Assembly (NCBI RefSeq): GCF_004011505.1
Contig: NZ_SAUN01000001.1
Location: forward strand, 6,909,501-6,973,500
Direction: 5' to 3'
Length of the DNA stretch: 64,000 bases
Source: Nonomuraea polychroma
GTDB lineage: Bacteria > Actinomycetota > Actinomycetes > Streptosporangiales > Streptosporangiaceae
The notes below the pieces were generated by a model. The model saw only the letters and a program-made list of their open reading frames with translations. It did no database searches and was not told where the DNA came from. Numbering within the stretch: position 1 is the stretch's first letter; the number at the start of each line of letters is the position of its first letter. The position numbers and the translations under genes were made by a program. Positions 25,494 through 34,778 of the stretch are shown piece by piece.

Positions 25494-26984
25494 ATGGCGG
25501 GAGCGGAGCGCGCCGGAAGCGGCCTGCCCAGGCAGCGCATCGGGCACTTCATCGGGGGTGACTGGGTCGAGCCCGGCTCCGGCCGCACGTACCCGAACCG
25601 TTCGCCCTGGTCAGGGGAGGTGCTCGGGGAGGTCGCCGCCGGGGACGGCGAGGACGCGGAACGCGCGGTCGCCGCCGCCCACGAGGCGTTCGGCGGCTGG
25701 TCCCGGACGCTGCCCGTGGAGCGGCAGCGGATCTTGCTGCGGGCGGCCGACCTGCTGGAGAGCCGCCGCGGCGAGGTGCTCGCCGCCCTGGCGGTGGAGA
25801 CCGGCTGCGGCCGCCACTTCGGCGGCGAGCAGCTCGAGTTCGTGCTCAAGCTGCTCCGCCAGGCCGCCCACCTGGCCTACCGCCCGGCCGGGGAGCTGCT
25901 GCCCTCCGACATCCCGGGCACCCAGGCGATGGCCGTGCGCCGTCCCGTGGGCGTGGTCGCTGCGATCGCGCCGTGGAACGCCTCGCTCGCGCTCGCCGGT
26001 CGGGCGACCATCGGGCCGCTCGCGCTCGGCAACACCGTGGTGCTGAAACCGTCCGAGGAGTCCCCGTACACGGGAGGGGCGCTCTGGGCGGAGATCCTCC
26101 AGGAGGCCGGACTGCCCGCCGGGGCGTTCAACGTCGTCACCCACGCCCCTGGCGAGGCCGGTGCCGTTGCCGACGCGCTGCTCGCCAGCCCTCTCGTCAA
26201 GCGCATCAACTTCACCGGTTCGACGCCGACCGGGCGGCGGCTCGCCGAGCAGGCCGGCCGGCACCTCAAGCGCGTGGTGCTCCAGCTCAGCGGCCAGAAC
26301 CCGCTCATCGTGGCGGGCGACGCCGACCTCGAGTACGCCGTCAACGCCGCGACCTACGGCGCCTTCGTGCACCAGGGGCAGGTGTGCATGTGCGCCAGGC
26401 ACATCTACGTCGAACGCCCGCTGGCGGCGGAGTTCGCCGAGCGGTTCGCCGCCAGGGTGGCGGCGCTGCCGACGGGTGACCCGTCCGACCCGGCGACCGT
26501 CGTGGGCCCGGTGATCAACGAGTGGGCCCTGGCCCTCCTCGACCGCCGCGTCAAGGAGGCGGTCGGGCTCGGCGCCCGTGTCCTGGCCGGCGGCGTCCCC
26601 GCACCGCCGTGCTATCCGGCCACCGTGCTCACCGACGTTCCGGACGAGGCCGAGATCGCGCAGGGCGAGACGTTCGGCCCGGTGGTGGTGCTGGAGGCGG
26701 TCGACTCCGCGGAGGAGGCCGTCGCCCGTGCCAACGGCTCCGACTTCGGCCTCGCCGCCTCGGTCATCACCGGCGACGGCCGCCGCGGCCTGCGCCTCGC
26801 CTCCGCCCTCGACGTCGGCATCGTCCACGTCAACGACCAGCCGGTCAACGACGAGCCGCACATGCCGTTCGGCGGCGTCAAGGACAGCGGGTGGGGACGG
26901 TTCGGGCTGGGCTTCGCGGCCGAGGAGTTCTGCGAGCTGCAGTGGATCACCGTCCGCGACCAGGACCGCACCTTCCCCTTCTGA
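25494..26984 (+). CDS. Aldehyde dehydrogenase with altered general-base motif
   Basis: A 496-residue member of the NAD(P)-dependent aldehyde dehydrogenase superfamily, nearest in flavour to the vanillin/salicylaldehyde group. Visible landmarks are the oxyanion Asn162 (PWNASL), the cofactor Lys in VLKPSEESP, FTGSTPTGRRLAEQAG, nucleophile Cys298 (HQGQVCMC), the later ETFGPVVVLEAV and C-terminal MPFGGVKDSGWGRFG. The block that is normally LELGGK reads LQLSGQNP, so the catalytic general-base Glu is Gln264. Hydrolysis of the thioacyl intermediate may therefore be slow, or the enzyme may use another acceptor. Start ATG at 25494. It ends 13 bp from a convergent SDR gene. The substrate is unknown. 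Confidence 0.92.
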   Translation: MAGAERAGSGLPRQRIGHFIGGDWVEPGSGRTYPNRSPWSGEVLGEVAAGDGEDAERAVAAAHEAFGGWSRTLPVERQRILLRAADLLESRRGEVLAALAVETGCGRHFGGEQLEFVLKLLRQAAHLAYRPAGELLPSDIPGTQAMAVRRPVGVVAAIAPWNASLALAGRATIGPLALGNTVVLKPSEESPYTGGALWAEILQEAGLPAGAFNVVTHAPGEAGAVADALLASPLVKRINFTGSTPTGRRLAEQAGRHLKRVVLQLSGQNPLIVAGDADLEYAVNAATYGAFVHQGQVCMCARHIYVERPLAAEFAERFAARVAALPTGDPSDPATVVGPVINEWALALLDRRVKEAVGLGARVLAGGVPAPPCYPATVLTDVPDEAEIAQGETFGPVVVLEAVDSAEEAVARANGSDFGLAASVITGDGRRGLRLASALDVGIVHVNDQPVNDEPHMPFGGVKDSGWGRFGLGFAAEEFCELQWITVRDQDRTFPF

Positions 26985-26997
26985 CCGCCGCGTGCCG

Positions 26998-27894
26998 CTA
27001 CCCGGCGGGGTGCGGGGCGAGCAGGTCCGCGAGGCCGATGCGGGTGAGGAACTGCGCGCGGATGCAGTCGGCGACCGCGCTCACCTCCTCCGAGCCGTCG
27101 TCGGCCGGGTCGACGTGCACCCGGAAGGGACGCTTGCCGTGCGGGGTGCCGACGACCTGGACGACGGCGTCGGCGACCAGGGACACGTCGGCGCCGGGCG
27201 GCTGCAGGTCGGCCAGCCGCTCGCGCACCTGCTCCATCAGCCGACCGTATCGCTCGTCGTAGTCGGGGATCACGCTCTGGTCCGACGGGTGGCCGGCGTT
27301 GGCGAAGTGGTTGGTGCCCGAGGTGAAGGCACCGGGGACGACGATCGTGGTCTCGATGCCGAAGCGGGCCAGCTCGGCAGCGTACGACACCGCCAGGGCG
27401 TCGGCCGCGCTCTTGGCGGCGAAGTACGGCGCGAGGTACGGCGGGGTGCCGCCCCTGGTGGAGCTGGAGCCGATCCACACCAGCAGGCCGTGCTCCCGCC
27501 GGCGCATGTGCGGCAGGACCGCCCGGTTGAGCCGCTGGCTGCCGAGCACATTCGTGTCATAGACGGCGGCGAGCTGCTCGGCCGTGAACGCCTCGGTGGG
27601 ACCGAGCACCATGTGGCCGGCGTTGTGCACGACCACGTCGATGGCGCCCGCCTCGGCCAGCACGGTCGCGACCGCCGCGTCGACGGACTCCTGAGACAGC
27701 ACGTCGAGGTCGACGGTCCGCAGGTCCACGTCGTGCTCCTTGGCGTAGGCCGCGGCCTCGGCGACGCGCGGGGCGTTGCGGCCGGCGGTGGCGCGCATCG
27801 CGGCGTACACGGTGTGTCCGGCGGAGGCCAGCGCACGTGCGGACAGCGAGCCGAATCCCGAGCTCGCGCCTGTGATGAGGATGGTCTTGCTCAT
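26998..27894 (-). CDS. SDR-family oxidoreductase
   Basis: Classical short-chain dehydrogenase/reductase of 298 residues, NADP(H)-type by the TGASSGFG nucleotide loop. Further landmarks are DVDLRTVDLDV, VVHNAGHMVLGP (NAG motif), Ser in WIGSSSTRGG and YxxxK catalytic pair in YFAAKSA. The length is extended at the C-terminus compared with the 250-residue core. The ATG at 27894 gives MSKTILITG. It lies 36 bp downstream of the zinc alcohol dehydrogenase on the same strand, so both are likely co-transcribed carbonyl/alcohol-converting enzymes. Confidence 0.93.
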   Translation of the reverse strand: MSKTILITGASSGFGSLSARALASAGHTVYAAMRATAGRNAPRVAEAAAYAKEHDVDLRTVDLDVLSQESVDAAVATVLAEAGAIDVVVHNAGHMVLGPTEAFTAEQLAAVYDTNVLGSQRLNRAVLPHMRRREHGLLVWIGSSSTRGGTPPYLAPYFAAKSAADALAVSYAAELARFGIETTIVVPGAFTSGTNHFANAGHPSDQSVIPDYDERYGRLMEQVRERLADLQPPGADVSLVADAVVQVVGTPHGKRPFRVHVDPADDGSEEVSAVADCIRAQFLTRIGLADLLAPHPAG

Positions 27895-27930
27895 GACGTA
27901 CTCCTGGAAGTCGGCAGGGCGGAACACGGC

Positions 27931-28941
27931 TCAGCCGAAGGTGATGACCCGGCGGCCGCCGCCGGACCCGCTGCCCATGGCATCCAGCGTCGCCTGGGCC
28001 TCGTCGAGGGCGATCGGCGTGACCTTGGGCAGGATGCGGTGCTGTGCCGAGAAGGCCAGCGTGTCGCGTAGGTCGTGGGGCGATCCGGACGGCGAGGCCA
28101 TGACCCGCAGCCGGTTGAGCACCATCGGCTGGGCGGCGAGGGTGAGCGGCGCGTTGTCGTAGCCGCAGAGCACCAGGGTGCCGTCCGGGGCGAGCCCGGC
28201 GAGGACGGCTGCGGCGGCCTCGTTGGACGGGGCGGCGTTCAGGATGACGTTGGCGCCGCCGCCCCATGCTTTGAGCGCGGCGGCCGGGTCGGTGTCGCGG
28301 CTTGCCACGTACAGCTCCGCGCCGAGTTCCTTGGCGCTCGCCTCGCCGTCGGCCGAGCGGCCGATCACCGCGACCCGCGCGCCCATGGCGACGGCGTACT
28401 GGATGGCGAGCGCGCCGATGCCGCCGCTGCCGATGACCGCCACCCGGGAGCTGGAGGTGGCACCGCCCTGCCGCAGGCCGTTGAACGCGGTCAGCCCCGC
28501 GCACATCAGCGGCGCCGCGGCCACCGGGTCGAGCTCGGCCGGGAGCGGGGTGACGTACCCGCCCTTGAAGAGGCCGTACTCGGCGTACCCGCCGTCGGCG
28601 ACGATGCCGGTGATGCGCTTGGACGGGCAGAGGATCTGGTCGCCGGACACGCAGTAGTCGCAGTGGCCGCACGAGTCGTACAGGAACTGGGCCGCGACCG
28701 GATCGCCCACGGACAATCCGGACACGCCGCTGCCGAGCGCGGCCACCGTGCCGGTGATCTCGTGGCCGGGGACGACCGGGAAGCGGGCGAACGGGTAGTG
28801 CCCGCGCACCAGGTTCAGATCCGAGAAGCACACGCCGCAGGCGGTGATCTTCACCAGGACCTCGCCCGGGCCCGGCTCCGGGATGTCGCGTTCTACAAGG
28901 GACAGCGGGGCGTCCACCCCGGTGGCGAGCGCTGCACGCAT
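27931..28941 (-). CDS. Zinc-dependent alcohol dehydrogenase
   Basis: A 336-residue medium-chain alcohol dehydrogenase. The catalytic zinc ligands sit in CGVCFSDL and GHEITG; the structural zinc is held by the four cysteines of SCGHCDYCVSGDQILC. A Rossmann fold follows (RVAVIGSGGIGALAIQYAVAMGA). The ATG at 28941 has a strong AGGAGG site. It is the first gene of a two-gene unit with the SDR. Substrates are probably primary or secondary alcohols or their aldehydes. The divergent MmyB-type XRE gene lies 108 bp away but transcribes in the same direction, so it is not an obvious regulator. Confidence 0.93.
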   Translation of the reverse strand: MRAALATGVDAPLSLVERDIPEPGPGEVLVKITACGVCFSDLNLVRGHYPFARFPVVPGHEITGTVAALGSGVSGLSVGDPVAAQFLYDSCGHCDYCVSGDQILCPSKRITGIVADGGYAEYGLFKGGYVTPLPAELDPVAAAPLMCAGLTAFNGLRQGGATSSSRVAVIGSGGIGALAIQYAVAMGARVAVIGRSADGEASAKELGAELYVASRDTDPAAALKAWGGGANVILNAAPSNEAAAAVLAGLAPDGTLVLCGYDNAPLTLAAQPMVLNRLRVMASPSGSPHDLRDTLAFSAQHRILPKVTPIALDEAQATLDAMGSGSGGGRRVITFG

Positions 28942-29049
28942 AACGTTTCCTCCTGAGCGGAACTCGATCGAAGGCGCGCCTGTCACCCATGACGCCCCCG
29001 TACCGCTTCTCCCAGAGTGCCCCGGATCAGGCGTCATAGCCTGGGGTGC

Positions 29050-29919
29050 TCAACCCCAGCTTCCGACCAGCCCGAACGCGGGGCCCGGCGTGGCCCGCCA
29101 CACCTCCGCGGGGTCGAGGGCGTGCAGCGCCGGCACGACGCCGGGATCGTCCGGCACGAACCAGAGCAGCCGTTGCGCGGCGTCGGCCGTGACGATGTTG
29201 TTGCAGGTGACCTTGACGGTGCCGAGAGCCGGGTTGACGACCCGCTTGAACTCCTCGTGACGTACCTTGACCTCCCGCGCCCGCCACAGCTCGGCGAACT
29301 CGGCGCTGCACGCCAGCAGGTGGCGGACCAGTTCGCCGCTGATCCGGTCGGCGGGACCGCGCCGGGCGACCGCCGCCCGCAGGTCGGAGACCAGCAGGCG
29401 GGAGTGGTAGTCGTGGTCCTCCGGCGGGTAAAGCTCGCGGGTCGCCGGGTCGGTGAACCAGTGGCAGAGGAAGCTCGCCCGGATCCCGGTCAGCCCCGAC
29501 TGCGGCCCGACCAGGACCTGCGCGGCATGGTTCTGCACCACCACCTCGTGCATGTCGGTGATGACCATGGCGGGCGTGTCCTGCAGACGCTCCATGAGCT
29601 GGCGCAGCGCCGCCTGCATCTGGACCGGCTCGGCGCCGAACGGCGCCGGATGCCCCGCCAGGTGAAACAGGTGGTCGGTCTCGTCCACGTCCAGGCGCAG
29701 GGCGCGGGCCAGGGCGTGCAGCACCGGCTCCGACGGGCGCTGCCCGCGGCCCTGCTCCAGCTCGGTGTAGTAATCGGCGGACATGCTGGCCAGCTCCGCC
29801 AGCTCGTCCCTGCGCAGCCCGGGCACCCGTCGCCTCGTGCCGGGCGGCAGACCGACGTCCTCCGGGCTCAGCCGGTCCCTGCGCGACTTCAGGAACGACC
29901 CAAGTTCACCGAGGTCCAC
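29050..29919 (-). CDS. XRE-family regulator with MmyB-like ligand-binding domain
   Basis: A 289-residue transcriptional regulator. An N-terminal helix-turn-helix of the XRE type occupies about 5-70 (LGSFLKSRRDRLSPEDVGLP, GLRRDELAELASMSADYYTELEQGRG). A PAS-like MmyB ligand-binding domain follows (about 100-280; TPAMVITDMHEVVVQNHAAQVLVG, SDLRAAVARRGPADRISGELVRHLL, HEEFKRVVNPALGTVKVTCNNI). The GTG at 29919 is preferred for its GGGAGG site. MmyB proteins commonly control antibiotic or stress functions and may bind fatty-acid-like ligands. Its target is probably the downstream alcohol dehydrogenase/SDR unit or itself; this is inferred only from position. Confidence 0.92.
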   Translation of the reverse strand: MDLGELGSFLKSRRDRLSPEDVGLPPGTRRRVPGLRRDELAELASMSADYYTELEQGRGQRPSEPVLHALARALRLDVDETDHLFHLAGHPAPFGAEPVQMQAALRQLMERLQDTPAMVITDMHEVVVQNHAAQVLVGPQSGLTGIRASFLCHWFTDPATRELYPPEDHDYHSRLLVSDLRAAVARRGPADRISGELVRHLLACSAEFAELWRAREVKVRHEEFKRVVNPALGTVKVTCNNIVTADAAQRLLWFVPDDPGVVPALHALDPAEVWRATPGPAFGLVGSWG

Positions 29920-30021
29920 AGCCCCTCCCAATGTTCCTCGTTCCTTCCATCATCGACGACCGTGAACGCCCGGCCGGACCGGCGGGCCTTCGTAGTGAGA
30001 ATTGCAGCCTTGATCAGGACC

Positions 30022-30540
30022 GTGAATGATGACTTACCCCTAATAGACGAAGGCGGCGAAGTGGACTTCACGGTCAGGTATCAGCCCTCCCAGGAGGAAG
30101 TGGCCCGAGCTCTCCAGCAGGGAGTCAAGCTCCAGCTCAGAGTCCTCCTCGCCGCCCTGATCGCGGTCCTGGTCGTATGCGGACTCCTCCTCGTCCTGAT
30201 GGGCAGCGTGACCATCGGCATCGCCATGTTCATCGGAGCGGTCCTCTTCCCCGTCGTGATGTCGTGGTCGCTGCACCGTACGGGGAGGCGAAGACTCGCC
30301 TTCCTCTGCGTGCCCACCACGCTTCACCTGACCGGCGACGGCTACAAGGCCGAGACCGACCAGCACACCACCGCGACGCAATGGTCCCTGTTCAGCCGGG
30401 TCGTCTCCACCTCGGAGTTCTGGCTGTTCTTTGTGAACAGGCAGTTCACCGGTTTCCTGCCCCGCCGCGCCTTCACCCACGAGCAACAGGCGGAACTCGA
30501 TGCCTTCTTCGCCGCGCGGCAGAGCACCGCGGTCTCCTGA
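30022..30540 (+). CDS. YcxB-like membrane protein
   Basis: A 172-residue protein. A short N-terminal segment (VDFTVRYQPSQEEVARAL) precedes two adjacent membrane helices (about 35-80, LLAALIAVLVVCGLLLVLMG and VTIGIAMFIGAVLFPVVMSW). The C-terminal cytoplasmic domain (LHLTGDGYKAETDQHTTATQWSLFSRVVSTSEFWLFFVNRQFTGFLPRRAF) has the YcxB/PH-like beta pattern. The GTG at 30022 has an AGGA site. Function unknown; Bacillus YcxB is uncharacterised. Confidence 0.8.
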   Translation: MNDDLPLIDEGGEVDFTVRYQPSQEEVARALQQGVKLQLRVLLAALIAVLVVCGLLLVLMGSVTIGIAMFIGAVLFPVVMSWSLHRTGRRRLAFLCVPTTLHLTGDGYKAETDQHTTATQWSLFSRVVSTSEFWLFFVNRQFTGFLPRRAFTHEQQAELDAFFAARQSTAVS

Positions 30541-30618
30541 AGCCACCCGGTCTGCGCAGCAGCGCTGGTCAGTGTGGTCGTCATGGTCGACTCGACGTTC
30601 TTTGTCCCCCTGCCGACT

Positions 30619-31026
30619 TCAGGACCAGCGCACAAGGCAGACCGAAAGGAAATCCAACCCCTCTCCGCCGTACTGTGCCCAGTCCGGGCCGCCCGCGAAT
30701 CTCTCCCAATCCGCCCGGCTGATGGTGTCGCGGTCCTCATCGCAGGAGGTCTCCAGGGGATCCGCGACGATGTCGGCCAGCTCGGTGAGGTCCCAGAGGA
30801 AGACGCCTCGATAGTGGCTGGCCATCAGGGCGACCTGACCGTCCGCGCTCAGCGCCACGGCATTGACCTCCTCCGTGTTCCCCTTCAAGGAGGCCGGCCG
30901 GACGGGATGGGACAGCCGGGCACGCGGTAGGGGCGGGCCGCCTCCGGACGGCGCAGCCGGAGCGAGCAGGACGAGGACGATGGCGAGGCAGGACAGCAGC
31001 AGGGTGGCGACGGCCACGGTCAGCAC
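30619..31026 (-). CDS. Short membrane protein with terminal WD40-like blade
   Basis: A 135-residue reading frame starting GTG at 31026. It has one membrane segment (about 1-25, LTVAVATLLLSCLAIVLVLLAP), then one WD40-like blade (NAVALSADGQVALMASHYRGVFLWDL) and a tail of the kind that ends large actinobacterial WD40 signalling proteins (LADIVADPLETSC followed by RADWERFAGG). A single blade cannot form a propeller, so this is probably the 3' remnant of a longer gene or a degenerate paralogue. No Shine-Dalgarno is obvious. Confidence 0.5.
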   Translation of the reverse strand: MLTVAVATLLLSCLAIVLVLLAPAAPSGGGPPLPRARLSHPVRPASLKGNTEEVNAVALSADGQVALMASHYRGVFLWDLTELADIVADPLETSCDEDRDTISRADWERFAGGPDWAQYGGEGLDFLSVCLVRWS

Positions 31027-31149
31027 GACACCGAAGACTGATGGGGCGTCGGCGGTGTCCGGATTCTGTCGGTGGAGTGCGAGACTCTCCTGCGGTGACA
31101 GCGAGGATCAAGGCCGACGGTCCTCATGGCAGACCGAGGGAAACACCGC

Positions 31150-33450
31150 ATGCAGCTCTCCCCCACCGCCCAGCGGGTCCACCGCCACCTGACCGAGCCC
31201 GACGCCGGCTATCCCGATCCGTGGCCGAACGCTGCCGGTCTGACCGCGGCCGACCTGGGCCACCTGCTCCCCCTCGCCTACCGCGTGACCGGCAGCGGCC
31301 CGGCCTTCTCCATGAGGGTCACCGTCACGGACCAGGTCAGGGAGCGGCAGCCGGTCTTCGACTCCGAGTCGTGCCTGTCGCTGTACGAGGCGCTTGTCGA
31401 CGGCCTGGCCCGCCGTAAGTGGGCCGATCTGTGCCTGGCGGCGGCCGCGCTGCTGCGCTGCCCCGGCGGTGCGCCGTCGGCCGAGCTCGCCGCGCCGGCC
31501 CGCACCCTGATCGAGTTCATGGCCCGCGAGAGGCGGATCGAGGAGCCGTACGCGTTCCTGGCCGTGGCCGGGCTGGCCGGCATGGACCAGGTGGTGGAGA
31601 TCATGGAGGAGCAGAAGGCGCAGCCGCTGGCGGCCGCCGAGCTCGACCTCGTCATGGGCCTGGACCCGGCGGGCAGGGCACTGTTCGCCGAGATCGGGCC
31701 CCGGACGTTCGGGTCCCCGCCCGAGTTGCCCGACGTCTGGGAGCGGCTGGCCGCGATGCCGGCCTACGTGGATTTCGCCCGCTCGACGCTGGAGGCCGCC
31801 GATGCCCGGCTGGCGGCGATCCACACGGGCGAGATCCCGTACCGGGCGGACAAGGCGTTCGGATCGGTCGAGACGGCGGTGATCGGGCGGGCCGCGCGGC
31901 TGGCGCTGTTCCGCGACGAGCTGTGGCTGCCCGAGCTGCTCGGCAGGCTGCTGTCCCGGGTCGCCGTCGCGCCCACGACGGCCAAGACCCTGCCCTCGCA
32001 GGCGCTGCTGTACGAGGTGGCGCGGGCAGCCGAACGCTTCCCGACGCCGGAGGCGATCACGGCGCTGCGCACGGCCCGCGCGCTCACCCGGCATGCCGGC
32101 GTGATCAAGCAGCTCGATCGGATGATCCGCAAGGCCGAGCCGGGACTCGCGGACCGGATCGAGGTGGCCTTCCGCATGCCGGATCTCGGGTTCGGGCCGG
32201 GCGGGCGGCTGGAGGTGCCGATGGGCGAGCACCGGGCGGTCGTGGCGCCCGGCGAGGACGGCGCGTTCGCGTTGTCCTGGTGGCAGGGGGACCGGCGGCT
32301 CAAGGCCGTGCCCGCGGCGGTGCGCAAGGAGCGTCCCGACGAGGTCAAGCGGCTGCGCGAGCTGGTCAAGCAGGTGCAGCGGCAGGTGACGACCCTGGTC
32401 AAGGCGCTGGAGGCGGGTTTCGCCGGGGAGGCCGCGCAACCGTATGAGACGTGGCGCGAGCAGATCGCCGACCACCCGATCGCCTCCACCGTGGCCGGGC
32501 GGCTGATCTGGGAGGCCGAGGTCGCGCCCGGGGAGTGGCAGGCCGCTCTCGGCGGGCTGGAGGGCCTGCGGGTACGCCTGTGGCATCCCGCCCGCGCGAC
32601 GCTCGCGGAGGTGACCGGCTGGCGGGAGGCCGTGACCGAAGGACGCGTCAGGCAGCCGTTCAAGCAGGCGTTCCGCGAGGTCTACCTGCTGACACCCGCG
32701 GAGGAGCGGACCGCCGCCTACTCCAACCGGTTCGCCGGGCACGTCGTGGACTACCGGCGGCTGTACGCGATCTTCAAGGCCCGGGGATGGCGGGCCGACA
32801 TGCTCGGCCCGTGGGACGGCGGCGACGCGGGCCAGGCCACGCGCGTGCTGGCCGAGGGGCAGTGGCGAGCGTCGTTCTTCCACGACTACCTGTACGACGG
32901 CCCCGGCGAGCACGCCTCCACCGACCAGGTGCGCTTCCATCGAAGGGTGGACGGCGAGTGGCGGGAGGCGCCACTGGCCGAGGTGCCGGCGCTGGTGTTC
33001 AGCGAGGCCATGCGGGACGTGGACCTGTTCGTGGCGGTGACCTCGATCGCGGCCGACCCGGAGTGGGCCGACCGCGGGCACGACCGCCATCTCGACTACT
33101 GGCGCGCGGCGTCCTTCGGCGAGCTCCCTCCGTCGGCCGAGGTGCGCCGCGACGCGCTGGCCCGCCTGCTGCCTCGCCTGTCGATCGCCGGCCGTTGCAC
33201 CCTCACCGACCGCTACCTCGTCGTACGCGGCGACCTGCGCACCTACAAGATCCACCTGGGCAGCGCCAACATCCTCATGGAGCCCGGCGACGTCTACCTG
33301 TGCATCGTGTCCGCGCCTGACCGCAACGCGGGAGTGTTCCTGCCGTTCGAGGACGACGGGCGCCTCGCGCTCATCCTCAGCAAGGCCCTCCTCCTGGCGG
33401 GGGACAGCCGGATCACCGACGAGACCATCGTCCGGCAGATCAAGGGCTGA
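31150..33450 (+). CDS. DUF4132 domain-containing protein
   Basis: A 766-residue soluble protein. The N-terminal two thirds are helical, with tryptophan and leucine repeats. The C-terminal third matches the DUF4132 region found in E. coli MolR/YehF-type proteins (RQPFKQAFREVYLLTPAEERT, YSNRFAGHVVDYRRLYAIFKARGW, VFSEAMRDVDLFVAVTSIA, CTLTDRYLVVRGDLRTYKIHLGSANILM). The ATG at 31150 has a GAGGGAA site; an ATG at 31126 is possible. The molecular role of DUF4132 is not established, although some members are linked to nucleic-acid-associated WGR domains, absent here. No operon partner. Confidence 0.88.
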   Translation: MQLSPTAQRVHRHLTEPDAGYPDPWPNAAGLTAADLGHLLPLAYRVTGSGPAFSMRVTVTDQVRERQPVFDSESCLSLYEALVDGLARRKWADLCLAAAALLRCPGGAPSAELAAPARTLIEFMARERRIEEPYAFLAVAGLAGMDQVVEIMEEQKAQPLAAAELDLVMGLDPAGRALFAEIGPRTFGSPPELPDVWERLAAMPAYVDFARSTLEAADARLAAIHTGEIPYRADKAFGSVETAVIGRAARLALFRDELWLPELLGRLLSRVAVAPTTAKTLPSQALLYEVARAAERFPTPEAITALRTARALTRHAGVIKQLDRMIRKAEPGLADRIEVAFRMPDLGFGPGGRLEVPMGEHRAVVAPGEDGAFALSWWQGDRRLKAVPAAVRKERPDEVKRLRELVKQVQRQVTTLVKALEAGFAGEAAQPYETWREQIADHPIASTVAGRLIWEAEVAPGEWQAALGGLEGLRVRLWHPARATLAEVTGWREAVTEGRVRQPFKQAFREVYLLTPAEERTAAYSNRFAGHVVDYRRLYAIFKARGWRADMLGPWDGGDAGQATRVLAEGQWRASFFHDYLYDGPGEHASTDQVRFHRRVDGEWREAPLAEVPALVFSEAMRDVDLFVAVTSIAADPEWADRGHDRHLDYWRAASFGELPPSAEVRRDALARLLPRLSIAGRCTLTDRYLVVRGDLRTYKIHLGSANILMEPGDVYLCIVSAPDRNAGVFLPFEDDGRLALILSKALLLAGDSRITDETIVRQIKG

Positions 33451-33623
33451 CGTCCCCCGAGAGCGGTCTCCGGCGCACGCCCGCGCCCTTGCCGGCCTGC
33501 TCCCGGGACGGTAGGTCGCCGGCTCTCTCGTCCCGGTGTCGTACGAGGCGAAGTCTCCCCTGGTGGGACGCCAATCGCCATCGGCTCGACGACCATGAGG
33601 GCTTATGAGAGCAGGGAGAAGCG

Positions 33624-34646
33624 ATGCGGAAGCGCAGAGTCGTCAAGATCGTCGTTTGGGTGCTCGCCGTTCTGGTCGGGGTGCCGGCCGCGGGGATCGC
33701 CGCGCTGCTCCTCTGGGACGGCGGCATCGACACGGATCCGCGCCGCGAGCTCACCCGCGGTGTCCAGATCAATCTGCGGACGGTCACCACGCGGCTCGGC
33801 CCGGTCGAGTACGACCTGTACGGCACGGAAGGTCCCGTGCTGCTGTCCCTGCACGGCGGTCTCGGCGGAGCCGACCAGGGGCGGCTGTTCGCCAGTTGGC
33901 TGCAGGAGGACGGGTTCCGCGTCCTGAGCCCCTCGCGGCCGGGTTACCTCGGCACGCCACTGGACAGTGGCCGGACCCACGAGGAGCAGGCCGACCTGCT
34001 CGCCGCGCTGCTGGACGAGCTCGGCATCGATCGCGTCGGCGTGCTCGCGGTCTCGGCCGGGAGTCCGGTGGGCTACACCTTCGCCGCCCGCCATCCGGAT
34101 CGCGTCTGGGGATTGGTCTCCGTCGGAGGAGTGAGCAAGCCGCAGCCGGGCGGTGCGGGCTCGTCGCTGCGGAGAGCGTTCCTCACCACCGTCGGCCAGA
34201 AGCTCACCCTGCTGACGGCGAAGGTGTCGTTCGAGACCATCGTCTCGGGCACCTTGGAGGAGACCAGCAGCTTCACCGAGGAGCAGCAGGCGGAGCGCGT
34301 CTCGTACATCGTGAACACGCCGCACGTGCGGACGTTCTTCGAAGCGATGTTCACGACGACGTTCCCCTATCCGGAACGCTGGCCGGGCACGGACAACGAC
34401 GCGGCTCAAGCGCGACGCGGCGCTTTGCCTCTGGAGCGGATCACGACACCGACCTTGCTGATCCACGGCAGGCAGGACGGCGACGTGCCCTTCGATCACG
34501 GGGAGTTCGCGGCCGAGCGGATACCCGGTGCGAGACGACACTGGATGGAGCACGAGGACCATCTGGGCTTCTGGCTCAGCCCGGAAGCGAGCCAGGTACA
34601 GGCGGTGGCGAGAGCGTTTCTCCGCGAACACGCGCCGGGCGACTGA
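33624..34646 (+). CDS. Membrane-anchored alpha/beta hydrolase
   Basis: A 340-residue hydrolase. An uncleaved N-terminal membrane anchor (about 5-31, VVKIVVWVLAVLVGVPAAGIAALLLW) is followed by the alpha/beta fold. The oxyanion HGG block is LSLHGGLGG, the nucleophile Ser is in LAVSAGSPVG (first Gly of GxSxG is Ala), the acid Asp is in HGRQDGDVPFDHG and the His in HEDHLGF. The domain faces outside if the positive N-terminus is cytoplasmic. Substrate not predictable; esterase or lactonase activity is likely. It stands alone upstream of a P450. Confidence 0.9.
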   Translation: MRKRRVVKIVVWVLAVLVGVPAAGIAALLLWDGGIDTDPRRELTRGVQINLRTVTTRLGPVEYDLYGTEGPVLLSLHGGLGGADQGRLFASWLQEDGFRVLSPSRPGYLGTPLDSGRTHEEQADLLAALLDELGIDRVGVLAVSAGSPVGYTFAARHPDRVWGLVSVGGVSKPQPGGAGSSLRRAFLTTVGQKLTLLTAKVSFETIVSGTLEETSSFTEEQQAERVSYIVNTPHVRTFFEAMFTTTFPYPERWPGTDNDAAQARRGALPLERITTPTLLIHGRQDGDVPFDHGEFAAERIPGARRHWMEHEDHLGFWLSPEASQVQAVARAFLREHAPGD

Positions 34647-34778
34647 GTGCCCGGGCTCCAGGGTTGATCGCCTGAGCTCGGGCCCCTAGGAATGTGTGAC
34701 TACAAGGAAAGATTGACCAGTCACGGGCTGCTTCGTATGGTCAGGGAGTTTGTTGGACGCGGCGCCCGGGAGGCGACT

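Noticed and set aside
31150-33450. Part of a phage-defence island (large DUF4132 protein next to a WD40 scrap)
   Set aside because: No nuclease, STAND ATPase, reverse transcriptase or other effector lies nearby; neighbours are housekeeping-type metabolic genes.
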